Shown in pieces: positions 1-10,111 of a DNA stretch of 64,000 nucleotides (position 1 is its first letter; the number at the start of each line of letters is the position of its first letter). Position numbers and translations under genes: made by a program. This DNA comes from Gautieria morchelliformis (lineage: Eukaryota; Basidiomycota; Agaricomycetes; Gomphales; Gomphaceae). The stretch lies in NCBI GenBank assembly GCA_015179125.1, contig WHVA01000020.1, positions 372,001 through 436,000 of the forward strand, in the 5' to 3' direction. The notes beneath the pieces were generated by a model. That model searched no databases. It worked only from the letters and a program-made list of their open reading frames with translations, and was not told where the DNA came from.

Positions 1-1048
1 AATGAAATCTCCAGGACGCGCCACAGCGTATCTCGACTAATCTCCACAGGTCGGCCGACCTTCTTGAAGTTGGTGTCGACTTGCTCCGTGTTCCTCTGGG
101 CTCCGAGTCCGGGCTCCCGAGGGCGGGGGAATGACATCATGATCAGCGCCGGCGAAGGACTCGGAGCGGCTTGGAAATGAGGATCGAGAGACGGGTGTGA
201 GTCAGAAACGCAGCTTGCTCAACTAATATATATTCGATGCGACTTAGGCCTGGCGTCCAGTGCAGCAGTTGGGTGGACGATCGACAATAAGAAATCGACC
301 ATGTTTCTTTACTCGCTTGAGGTAGGACACCTTGGAGCCCAGCCCGCCAACTTGGGGCACGTACGGCTCTAGTGTATGGGACATTGGGCTACAACATCAT
401 ACCGAGTTGGAAACCACCCATAGACCCCCGAATCTAGCATGAGCGTACTTGACAGTGGCTGGTTGACCGCTTTTGCCGTACTCTTTGACATGGTTTTGTG
501 TATATCTGTCGCAGAGCATGAACACGAAGCAGTGGTGAATATCGGAGCAATCAGTGAACAAATCGCGCGTGTACGCAGCCGAGAGAGAGAGGGAGAGTAC
601 AGATAGTACTCGAAGCGCCATGCGCTTATGGTGTACTTTAGTACGTGGGTTAAGTACTGAGTACAGCCGACATGGAGATGCTCCAGGAATACAGTACCCG
701 AGGAGAAGCGACCCCACTCGTGTATCGCTGTCCACTCCCTGTCAAGACCCAGCGTAAGGTTGCCAAAAACAAAAAGTCGTGCACGAGATTCGAACGCGGG
801 AGGTCGACGTGGAAGCGCAAGGTCATTTCTACACAGTCCGGCGAATTTACCGACTCGTCTACGGGGCACGTAACAACTATGCGTCAAACAGCGTATACAT
901 GTATTCGGTATCCTCCCGACCACCCGCGACAACTCCTAATAAGGCCATCTCATTTGCCTGAATGTTTGCTGCCCGTTTTTCCAGCTCTGAAGCTCTTTGA
1001 GGGACTTTTCAAAACGAATTTATGATACTGCCAGTGTGTACCCTGCCG

Positions 1049-1195
1049 AAGAGCTACTCTTCATAAAGTCCCAACTCCCAATCCGAGCGCTTCGCCCTCC
1101 TCATTCTCTCCCTCTCCGCCTCGGACCTCCTCTAGCTCACACCACCCTCTACCGTTTCCTGCAGTTCCTCTTTCTCCTCTCGTTCCAAAGTTGGT
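1049..1195 (-). pseudogene. Duplicated fragment of the 3' end of the downstream nuclear-protein gene
   Basis: This stretch is a near copy of 4009-4150, which encodes the acidic/basic C-terminal helix of the gene at 4013-6201. It begins with the same gagctactcttcataaag junction and keeps the ctctcctcattctctcc-type purine/pyrimidine-biased run. It carries small insertions that break the frame and has none of the upstream exons. It is embedded in the duplicated mosaic, so it most likely moved together with the neighbouring non-coding blocks. Confidence 0.65.
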
Positions 1196-1915
1196 GTTGA
1201 CTTACTCCGTGTTCCTCTGGCCTCAGGGGCGGGAAAATGACATCATGGTCGCCGGCGAAGGACTCGGAGCGGCTTGGAAATGAGGATCGAGAGACGGGTG
1301 TCCGTGGTTTGAAACGCAGCTTGCTCAACTATCTTTGATGCGACCTAGGGCTGGCGTCCAGTGCAGCAAGGCTGCACGGTATGTCCAAGCTATCCACTCG
1401 GAGAGAGGGGAAAATGCTACACAGATGTAGTTCGATTCGGAACATTGGCATCTGCGTGGACGATCGACGATAAGAAATCGACCATGTTTCTTTTACTCGC
1501 TTGAGGTATAGGACACCTTTGAATCCGACCCGCCAAGGGACATTATTAGGCTACAACGTCATATCAAACTCGGAAACCACTCTACTCAACTCGCATGGGA
1601 TATCCAGTGCGCCATGGCTGCCATTGATTGGGGAACGTTTTCGAGCGCTGTGTGCCACCTCACACATATTACGGTTTATGATTCTATTTAAGAAACTGAT
1701 ATATCTGTCCGTTACATTGGCAGCAGCACTTGCCGTTATAACGCACGGACATCAGGAGCAGAAGAATCAATTAATCCCGGAGTGTTCACAGACCCCGCAA
1801 CGCAACTCAAGGTCGTCAACAACCCCCCTCTAGCAACGGAGGAAAGTTGCTATTGCCTGACTACGGCTGGAAACAGGGAGAGAATATATTATATCGGAGA
1901 GTGCATCATTGATCG

Positions 1916-2410
1916 GTGCTGGACTCCGTTCGGCCTCAGGCACAGCGGTGGACTGTCGGGGGTTGAAATTCTGAGCGCAGGATTATACGCAAGTTGCAAT
2001 GAGACCAAGCTGAGCAGGCCCGATGATGATCCAGAGGGATGCTTACAACGAACAGACAGGAGGGCAATAATCCGTCTCCCGGACATATGCGAATCGATCG
2101 AGCTCAGTGCTGCATGGAGTTCGGAGTTCGGGCCTCAGGCACAGCGGTGGACTGTCGGGGGTTTGAAATTCTGTTCTGAGCACAGGATTATACGCAAGTT
2201 GCGATGAGACCAAGCTGAGCAAGCAGGCCCATGATCCAGTTGGGATATCGGGATACTTGACGCAAGTTGCAATGATACTAAGCTGATCGAGGCCCATGAT
2301 CCAGTCGGGATACTTACAACGAACAGACAGGAGGGCAATAATGTGTCCGGAGAGCGAGAGATATGCGAATCGATCGAGCTCGTCACGCGCCGGCCTAGCT
2401 CAGTGGCTCA
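1916..2410. repeat. Short tandem duplication, about 2.5 imperfect units
   Basis: A unit containing cctcaggcacagcggtggac, then ggattatacgcaagttgc, then gagaccaagctgagcaggcc, then cgaacagacaggagggcaat starts near 1930. It is repeated near 2130 and, without its first part, near 2262. Copies differ by short indels. No coding capacity is evident. Confidence 0.6.
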
Positions 2411-4012
2411 GTCACGCTGCGAACTGAAAACGCTCGGAACTGGTTGCGGCAAACTTGCGGGATCTACAAACACCTCTCAACGGAAATCGGCTCCAAGACG
2501 CGCCACAGCTTATCCCGACTAATTTTCACTGGTCGGCCGACCTTCAAGTTGGTGTCTACTTGGTCCGTGTTCCTCTGGGGGCGGGCCCGGGAAATGACAT
2601 CATCGCCGGCGAAGGAGCGGCTTAGAATTGAGGATCGAGAGAACGGATGTGAGTTTGAAACGCAGCTTGCTCAACTACCTTTGATGACAAAATCCAAAAG
2701 AGTGGGCATCCGAGCTTCTTGTCAGTGAATCCCAGTTCAGTAAGGTAGACTACCTTGACAAGCATCATCACGATAGCTTGGAGCAATGGCGCAACTTCAG
2801 CACACGAACCACCCAAGCTCTGGCCTGTCACAAGCAACGTCTATAAAGTTATCGGCGGTGGGTTACAGTTTATACTCCTATACTGTTGCATTTGAAATCT
2901 CACTAACACCGATGCCAGTTCTAGGGCAGGGTTTCACAATGTTCGGGAAAGTGTGAAGTCGCGTTTCGACAATGCAAAGCTCGCACAAGCAGCTGTGGAA
3001 ATTTGCGACGCCTCCGACGAAGAATAAATAAGACAACTTAACCCCTGTGTATATAGACCAATATCTAACTATGAAATGATGTGATGCCCTAATACCTCCC
3101 AAACCCTGAATGTGCATTACATCTCACCTCAATTGAATATGCCCTGGGATGTCGCCCACCGTAGGCACCGCATGGCATTACGTGTGACTACCGGCCCACT
3201 ACAAAATAGGGCCGGCCCTACGGAGCACATTATAATAGGGGGGGATCCTACACCCCTACAAGTCCTACGTGGGGTACGTACCATTCCATAAGATCCCCAG
3301 TTTTTCCTGATGCGACTTAGGCCTAGCGTCCAGCACCAAGGCTGCACGGTATATCCAAGCTATCGACACCACACTGATGTAGTTCGATCCCGATGGTTAT
3401 TCGGAACCTTGACAGTTGCGTGGACGATCGACGATAAGAAATCGACCAAGTTTCTTTTACTCGCCTGAGGTAGGACACCCTGGAACCCCGCCGGGCGCAG
3501 GTACGGTTCTAGTGTCATGGGACATTATGCTACATCGGAAACCACCCAAGGCTTCATGCTTTGCCACATAAGTACTCGGGTGGAGCGAAAGTAGTACCCC
3601 TATTTTCGCACCAGTGCGCAGGTTGATCGAGTGTCAACTCGCATGGGATATTCAATGCGCCATGGCTGCCATTCATTGGGTAAAGTTTTCGAGCACTGTG
3701 CCACCTCACATTTTACGGTTTATGATACTAGCTGAAACCGAGGATTCCATTTAAGAGACTGATATCTGTCCGTTACATTGGCAACAGCATTTGCCGTTAT
3801 AATTCACGGACAGTAGGACAATATTTTAAATCTGGCGTATGCAGCAATGCATTCCTTATATAGTAAGGCCATTGCGTTTACCTGAATGTGCGCTGCCCGT
3901 CTTTCCAGCTCTGAAGCTCTTTGAGGGGAGCGAAGTTTTTCAAACAAATTTATGATACTGTGTATAGTACCCTGTTGGAGCATAAAGCAGCTCGTACTCA
4001 TCAGTGCTAGAG

Positions 4013-6201
4013 CTACTCTTCATAAAGCCCCAACTCCCAATCGCGCTTCGCTCTCCTCATTCTCTCCCTCTCCGCCTCCTCTAGCTCACACCATCCCTCT
4101 ACCGTCTCCTGCAGTTCCTCCTCCCATTTCTCCTCTCGTTCCAGTTCCTTTTTAGTCTTCTTGGGAATGATACGAGGCAGGGGCGGTGGAGGCGGCGTGC
4201 GTCGGTTTTGATGAAGGGGAACTATGCGAGTGAGTAGACTCCGCGAGATGGAGGGGGATGCGCGGGGACGAGGAGACGAGCCATTCACGAGCTGTAGAAT
4301 CGCGGAGAGCGGGCGGTTCTTAGGGGGGTGTGCATAAGAAGGTTTAGAAGTGTTTGGTTTCTGCGGGGGTGCCTTTGTATCTCGAACAGGCGTGATCGTG
4401 CTCAGCGGCTTAGTTAGGGTGGTTGTGTTCTCCTAATATAATGTTAGATGTCGTAGCTTATAACGCCGAAGCGAGAGAATGTACCTTGCCGCCTCCCTCG
4501 TCTTCATCCGCTTCTATTACTTTCCTTCCCCCCTTCTTCCTCTTCCTTTTTAAGAGATCGTTGTCGTTTTCAGACATGGAAGGCCATGGTTCCGCAGGTT
4601 CTGTTGTAGCATGTGTCTCCGAGCCAATAGATAAGGTGACCCTTGGTTTCTCCATGATACTCTGTGATTCGGGAGTGTCCTCGCTGTTTCTGGCTTTCTT
4701 CGACGGGGGTTGACCTGCCGAAAGACTCAAAATCAGCGCAGGACTCGAGAAGACGCGTCAGCCGTACCTTCAACCGCTGTCATGGTTGCTTCTTTGTGTG
4801 ATTCTGCCTTCGACTTTCGTTTCCTGTTTGCAACCTTCTTGGGTCTTTCCTTTACGGACTGCCCTGACCCAGGACTGAGATCTGATCCGCGAATTGGCCC
4901 TTGCATCGATTTCCCTTGGGCTTCAGCGAAAGACATGGGCGATTCCGAGAGCGGCGAGGAAGGGACCGGGACGGTAACAGGCGATTCTGCAGCAGTCACA
5001 ACTACCCCAACGCTCGTGCCCTCACGATTCCCAAGGGTCACGTCATCGTCGCTGTCCAGGATGAATTCACTGCTCTTGAACTGATCCTTTTCTTGTCCTT
5101 TTCCACTGGATTTCTCCTGACGCTTCTTCGGCTGCTGGTCCTTGTCTTTCCGCTTCTTCTTGTTCGCCTTCCCGCTCACACCGGGTTCGTCCTTCCCCCC
5201 ATCAATTATTTTCTGCTTCCTTTTCTTTTTAGGCGGAGGGACACCGTCCTGGACACTCCCAGATCCTAAACTGTTGTCACTTATTTCTACAGCGACAGAT
5301 ACTGGTAGCATAGACGAATCGTTGTCCAAGGGAGGATCGCACTTGCGCTTTCGAGTATATGCGTGGGATGTGTCTCGTCCAGCTTCTACTTCGTCGGGGG
5401 AATGGGATGGTCCAAACGCAGGCGCATCGACATTGACTGGAACAGTGTATTGTGATTTGCTAGTATGCTTATCAGGTCGATTGGGTAAGGATGGAAGGGG
5501 GGACGGTCCGGATGACGTGGGAACCCCTTCAGAGTCAACATCTATGACATCCTCTACAGCGAGGGGAGACTTTCGGGAACCACCGTGAGCCTTGTGTTCG
5601 ATATTCTTTCCCCTTTGCTTTCCTAAAGCGCGCCTAGCCTTTATCCGTTCTGATATGTCAGCTGTGAAAGTGTTTTCGGGCGAGGGAAGAACTTGGGTTC
5701 TTTGGTTCACCAATCCATTAGTATCAGGATCGTTCGCTTCGACTGTGCCTTCGTAGTTAGGTTTTGGCTTGGGGCGTTTTTTGGGACGTGGCTTGGCGGA
5801 TGGGTTGACGGATGACGACGTGGTGAACGCAGAGATCGCTGACGTACAATCTGGAACAGCGTTCAAGACGATATCTGCGGTGTACTGGGATATTGTGGAT
5901 GGCGAAGTACGATTGGGAGGTGTGGGTTGCGGAAATACGAAAGACGACGATGTGCCTAGAGATGGGATCGACGCGTTTGCTACAGAAAGAGAGTGATGAG
6001 ACAATATATATAGCATATAGGATTGGTCTCAGTAGCCACGCATTTCTCTTTGTTTCTCAACAAACCAAAGAATCGTGAAGAGCCATACTTACTGAGAGGG
6101 TGCTGCTCATGCAATGGAGAGAAATCGCGTCCAAGCAAATCCAAGGTGTCAATTTTTCCCTCATCTTGACTGTCTGGAAGCACTTCGTCCTCTTTACCCA
6201 T
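4013..6201 (-). CDS. Nuclear low-complexity protein, function unknown (about 656 aa)
   Basis: Four exons (about 6201-6093, 5979-4768, 4714-4485, 4432-4013) join in phase with canonical GT-AG introns and give 656 residues. I do not recognise the family. The N-terminus is acidic (MGKEDEVLPDSQDEGKID). The long second exon is Pro/Ser/Lys-rich with several basic clusters (PKKKRKQK, KANKKKRKDKD, PKKVANRKRKSK) that look like nuclear localisation signals. The last about 50 residues are a charged helix rich in E, K, R and W (KKELEREEKWEEELQETVEG). The protein is probably nuclear and largely disordered. The start was chosen because it is the first ATG before a good intron (gtaagt) and faces a divergent promoter. 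A piece of its 3' end is duplicated upstream at 1049-1195. Confidence 0.75.
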
Positions 6202-6307
6202 CCCGTTCCAAGAAATATACTGACGGGGGAGACGCGGTTGGGTTTGTGACGGTCACGTGACTGTCGCGCGACGGGCTTCTAAATTACATAACTTTTCGTG
6301 GATCGTC
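6202..6307. promoter_or_regulatory. Divergent promoter with a CACGTG box
   Basis: About 106 bp separate the start codons of two diverging genes. A CACGTG core at 6254-6259 sits in a tcacgtgac context and is followed by a gtcgcgcgac palindrome. A very similar box occurs in the VPS51/DSS1 divergent promoter near 10057. Confidence 0.5.
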
Positions 6308-7083
6308 ATGTTCAAGGTCAGAGCACCCACTGTATCATCTATCATTTTCCTTACTTGACGGTTGTAGCGAGTTGCAAAAAGGGCAAGAAAGAGAGAACAG
6401 GAGGCAGATTTGGGCTTGGATGAAGAGACGAAACAGGTCCTCGGTCTGCAAGATACCGACTCTGACGAGTCCCTAGACTCGAACTCAGATTCAGAGTCTC
6501 ATAGTGAAGAGTCGGATCCGGGATCAGAGTCTCATGGTGAAGAGTTGGATCCAGAATCAGAGTTGTCTGACGTTGATGGTCCACCCATGAGCGTTATGGC
6601 TGCAGCCACCGACCCGCTGTACGATCTTCCTAGTGCCACCTCACTCACAACGGATCTCCGGGCGTGTGTAATATGTCCAGGAAAGCTTATTAAAAACACC
6701 CAAATGGCGCAAACCCATCTGAAATCTAAGGTGAGCACCGGGGGTTTTTTTTTTCAGCTTCGACTTATATTGTTTGGAAGGCCCACCTTCGTCGCTTACA
6801 GCGTTATACCGCCGAAGTTTCTAAGCGTGCATCTAGCGGTAAGGGTTTAGGTACGGACGATCCTCGAGATATTTTAGGTAATATGTCAGGCAGCGTAGAC
6901 TATGGAGCCCCAGTTCGTTCACCTGCCTGGACTTACACAGTGATGATTCTTTTAATTCATTCGTTCCAGGTTGGTACTTCCAAACGCTCCCAACGTCGAA
7001 CGCAGCGGAAAGATCGAAAGGCAAAACGCAGGAAGATTCTGCACGAGAAGAAGAGGCAGGTGCCAACTGATACATCAAAGTGA
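6308..7083 (+). CDS. Small basic C2H2-like zinc finger protein, probably nucleolar
   Basis: The first coding exon is only ATG TTC AAG (6308-6316). A 51-nt intron with a ttgac branch site and a ttgtag acceptor follows, giving MFK-RVAKRARKREQEADLG. The middle is a Ser/Asp/Glu-rich acidic stretch. A single finger follows: CVIC, 13 residues, H, five residues, H, running across an intron that ends at 6780 into AHLRRLQRYTAEVSKRA. The C-terminus is very basic (KRSQRRTQRKDRKAKRRK). This resembles U1/JAZ-type fingers and small nucleolar factors, but I cannot name an orthologue. The last intron is uncertain: the frame also stays open through 6781-7083 without splicing, so residues encoded around 6877-6969 may be intronic. 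Confidence 0.7.
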
Positions 7084-7287
7084 TTTAGGGCCGATTTGAG
7101 ACTAGAGTTCCGACACTCATTTACTGTAACACAGCACTACAGGCATGTTTTAATAGCATAAATTACTCCTTCACTTGTCAGTACCTCAGCCATGGAACTA
7201 TGACATTGAGCAGCGTGAAAATCCAGTGGGAGCCTTCGATCGGGCGCTCACTGTAGGAAGAGTGGCACTTATGTAAGCAACGGTACA

Positions 7288-8462
7288 ATGACCTCGAAAT
7301 CGGAAAGCTCCTACATCCAAAGTGCGCTTTTGTCTGACCCGCCCTGCCGCGCAGATGGCCGGGCCCTCCTTGACTACAGGGCCCTCCGCCTCACCACCGG
7401 CGTCGCCGCCCTCGCCAACGGCAGCGCCCGCCTCACCCTCGGCGGCACTACCATCCTCGCCGCCTGCAAGCTCGAAATCGAGGACATCGAGCACGCCATA
7501 GATGCTACAGACGGCAGGCGCATATCCTGCGCGGTGTCCTGGTCAGTGTCCGCCCTCTCCATATGATATATTCCCCGCCGCTGACGCGCTGCCACGCCAG
7601 CTCGCCCGCCGCATACCCGCACCACGCCCCCGCCGCGCTCGACGAGCTCCAGCACGACCTCGCGCACCTCCTCAACGCCGCCCTCGCCCACGCCGCCCTC
7701 CGCCCCGCGAACCTTACCGTCCTCCCCGGGCGCAAGGCGTGGCTGCTCAGCCTCGACTGCGTCGTGCTCGCCGACGCCGGGAACGTGCACGACGCGCTGT
7801 TCCTCGCGGCGCGCGCCGCGCTGTGCGATACGCGCGTCCCCGTGACGCGACCGGTTGAGTACAGAACGCCGCTGCACGCTGGGGGCGTGCGCGGCGACGG
7901 CGACGACGATAGCATGGGCATGGGCATGGGCGTGGACACGGATGGCGCGGGGCTGGACACAAGGCACGCGGCGCACGCCGCCGACTTCGAGCTCGCGGAC
8001 TACTGGAGCGAGGGCGCGGCGCTGGAGGGGTGGGACCGCTGGCCCGTGTGTGTCACGCTGAACCTGGTGCGTGCTTCCGAACCTTGCGGGCCCGGGCGGG
8101 GCTGAGATGCATCTGCGCACCCTATTGTGCGCTCTCCCGCAGATATCGACGACGCACTTCCTGGACGCGACGCCGCAGGAAGAGGCCGCCGTATCGCTGC
8201 GTCTCCTCCTCCTCATCTCGTGTGCGCCCGCAGGACCGCCGACGCTACACGGTACGCGGTTGATAGGCTCTGGCGAGCTCCCGCCTGCACAGTTCAAGTC
8301 ACTAGTCCAGGTGCGGCGCTCCACTCGCTAGTACATAGTACACACCCGCTCACATACTGCACACACTAGGACAGCCTGACGTATGCTAAAGAGCTTAAGA
8401 AGACGCTCGACGCACAGATGCACTCCGAGCGCGCGCGGAGACAGAGTGGGGTCTTGAGATGA
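7288..8462 (+). CDS. Exosome complex subunit RRP42 (EXOSC7-like)
   Basis: Four exons (about 7288-7541, 7601-8066, 8143-8310, 8370-8462) give 326 residues in phase. The RNase PH-like fold is recognisable: CRADGR near residue 20, then NGSARLTLGGTTILAACKLE, then SCSPAAYPHHAPAALDELQ spanning intron 1, LPGRKAWLLSLDCVVLADAGN, and FLDATPQEEAAVSLRLLL near residue 245. Together these are typical of the inactive ring subunit Rrp42 of the RNA exosome, which processes and degrades RNA in nucleus and cytosol. An insertion rich in Gly/Asp/Met (near residue 190) is typical of fungal length variation. Third codon positions are almost all G or C, far more than in the neighbours, and this produces long spurious frames on the opposite strand. 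The start is the only ATG shortly before the conserved AYIQSALL-like segment (here SYIQSALL). Confidence 0.93.
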
Positions 8463-9165
8463 TGCTACTGTAATAGTGATCACTGACCGACGCGAATGGC
8501 GTTCGTGCCTACGGTATCTTTGGGTGTCAAGATACCGCCAGATGAGGCCGCTCGACCTAGGCTGGTTGTAATGATCCATTTTGCCCGAAGTCATTTGAAA
8601 CGCGAGGACGAAGATTACGAGCTTAGATTACGAGCTTTGGAAGGCTGCGAAATGGGAGCAGGAAGGGAGGGTGCGGCGGGTTGTGCCTTAGAGAAGTGGT
8701 TTGGATGGGATTATCAACCACGCTGGAAATACATGGTTATCGTAGATGTTTGAAAGTGATGAATCGATGGTGAATGCGAAGTTCTCTAAACGCCAATATT
8801 TTTGATCTCACTCCAGATTCAATTTATATGTAATCGCTGGTCACTGTCATATATACCAGCATAAAGCTGTTGTACAGTTTTAAAGTCCTGTGTCGAGAGT
8901 TGAGCATATGGTCTTGCACTGGTCGTACTAGGGCGACCAGGCAGATCACATACTGAATGCACGACACGAAAGCGAGGGGCTAATCGACCATGAACGCTTG
9001 CTATCCTTCTGAAATGGTAGCACATGGTCGAGACAGGTGTCTGGATCTTCGTGGGTGACGGCAATTCGTAGTTCGCGAAAATACGCCCTAGACGCGATAC
9101 CTCGAAAGGTTGAGTGAGCAGACAATGAATGGTCACGTACTAATAAATACTAAAGCACATATACG
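8463..9165. other. Intergenic region between RRP42 and VPS51, no supportable gene
   Basis: This 703-bp convergent 3' region holds an 85-residue plus-strand frame (8496-8753) and a 105-residue minus-strand frame (8819-9136). Neither has recognisable motifs, plausible flanking introns or clear coding bias. They may be untranslated tails of the flanking genes. Confidence 0.5.
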
Positions 9166-10111
9166 TCAACTCTCGTTGGTTTCGGCAGAGGCTGATGACG
9201 ACAGATCTGGTGGATCGGTGGGCCTTACTGACTGAATCTCAAACGTGACTTGTGCACTGAGACGTGAGATTTCGGAGAAGGCGACTTTTAGTTTATCTAG
9301 ATCAGCATCCAGTGATTCGGCACGAGTTTTCATCTGTCGTACAAGCCTACAAGTGAGTCGTGTTTCAACTAGGACGGCAGGAGGGCGTACGGCACTAATT
9401 GTGTCACTAGCAGCTATGAGCTCATGATGGTGGTTGTACACCAATGATTGTCGCTCACTGTCCAACTCTCGTATTTCTGACCAAAATGAGACCACATCGA
9501 AATTAAGCTATCAAGTAAACATACGTGTGAGGAGCTCGTTCTCTCGTTTGAGCAGGACAGGCAGCGTTGAGGTGGTAATGAGTTGATCATAGTAAGCCTT
9601 TGCATCAAATGCGGGTGAATCTGAATGAAAGACGGTTCACCACAAATCTCTATATAATAAATTGATAGGACATACCGATATCCATTGGATCGCTCGGCTT
9701 ACCCGACGGTGCTGGAGGTCCGACTGTCATCCCATAATGTCTGCGCAACAAATCCCGCGCTTTTGATGCCTTTCGCCTCTCCGCAGACTCTGGTACAGGA
9801 GCTATTGCTGGGACTGCCGTAGAGGGCGTGGCCGGAGAATGAGGTGTGTGGAGGCGTCGAGGGGATCCGGAGCGAAGTGCGGCGGAGAGGGTGGATCCAG
9901 AAGCATTTGAAGGTGTAGGAGAAGTTGGGCGAAGCGGAGAAGAGAGCGTTGGTGGGACTGTCGATGGACGCCTCGGCTGAGTAGGTGTGCGGTCCATGTC
10001 GGGAGTCGTTGGCGTGGAAGGCATGGTTGCACCACTGGCAGCAGGATTACAGCTGTCACGTGACGTGACCTCAATTTTCAAGTCGTCGAGGAATGCTCTA
10101 TCGACGCTCAT
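9166..10111 (-). CDS. VPS51-family subunit of the GARP/EARP tethering complexes
   Basis: Exons at about 10111-9676, 9620-9525, 9476-9391 and 9333-9166 join in phase to 261 residues, or 232 if translation starts at the internal ATG at 10024, which gives MPSTPTTPDMDRTPTQ and may be preferred. After a Pro/Ser/Thr-rich leader comes the conserved Vps51/Exo84/Dor1 N-terminal signature (ARDLLRRHYGM, SDPMDIDSPAFDAKAYYDQL, LLKRENELLTQIRELDSERQ), ending in coiled-coil sequence (MKTRAESLDADLDKLKVAFS). Vps51 links GARP (endosome to trans-Golgi retrieval) to SNAREs. The short length is usual for fungal Vps51. The third intron is 57 nt with no stop, so retention would add 19 residues in frame. The 5' end overlaps or abuts the divergent RNase gene. 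Confidence 0.88.
10025..10092. promoter_or_regulatory. Very short divergent promoter with CACGTG and TGACGTGA boxes
   Basis: If VPS51 starts at 10024, only 68 bp separate it from the RNase start at 10093. If it starts at 10111, the two coding regions overlap by 19 bp. A CACGTG core (10057-10062) runs directly into a second acgtga half-site, so the whole stretch tcacgtgacgtga is partly palindromic. Confidence 0.5.

Larger units (their letters stand above)
1..4008. repeat. Mosaic of degenerate segmental duplications, no intact gene
   Basis: I see no supportable gene here. The same blocks recur in the same orientation. A block with a cgatcgac.ataagaaatcgac core lies near 271-335, 1457-1520 and 3420-3485. 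A block with cgccggcgaaggactcggag lies near 150-200, 1245-1300 and, diverged, 2600-2650. A block with ccatggctgccatt lies near 1612 and 3660. A block with cagctctgaagctctttgag lies near 983 and 3906. The blocks keep roughly the same order each time but differ by small indels and substitutions, as expected from old repeated duplication of one non-coding unit. Only short open frames are present and none resembles a protein I know. Terminal inverted repeats or transposase motifs were not seen, so a named transposon class cannot be given. Confidence 0.7.

Noticed and set aside
770..860. tRNA-like T-arm (gttcgaatc) followed by a T run on the minus strand
   Set aside because: No matching acceptor stem, A box or anticodon arm could be drawn; most likely chance or a very old remnant.
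7374..8324. Long minus-strand open frame of about 316 codons opposite RRP42
   Set aside because: It is an Arg/Pro/Ala-rich shadow produced by the extreme GC3 of RRP42; it has no motifs and RRP42 on the plus strand is certain.
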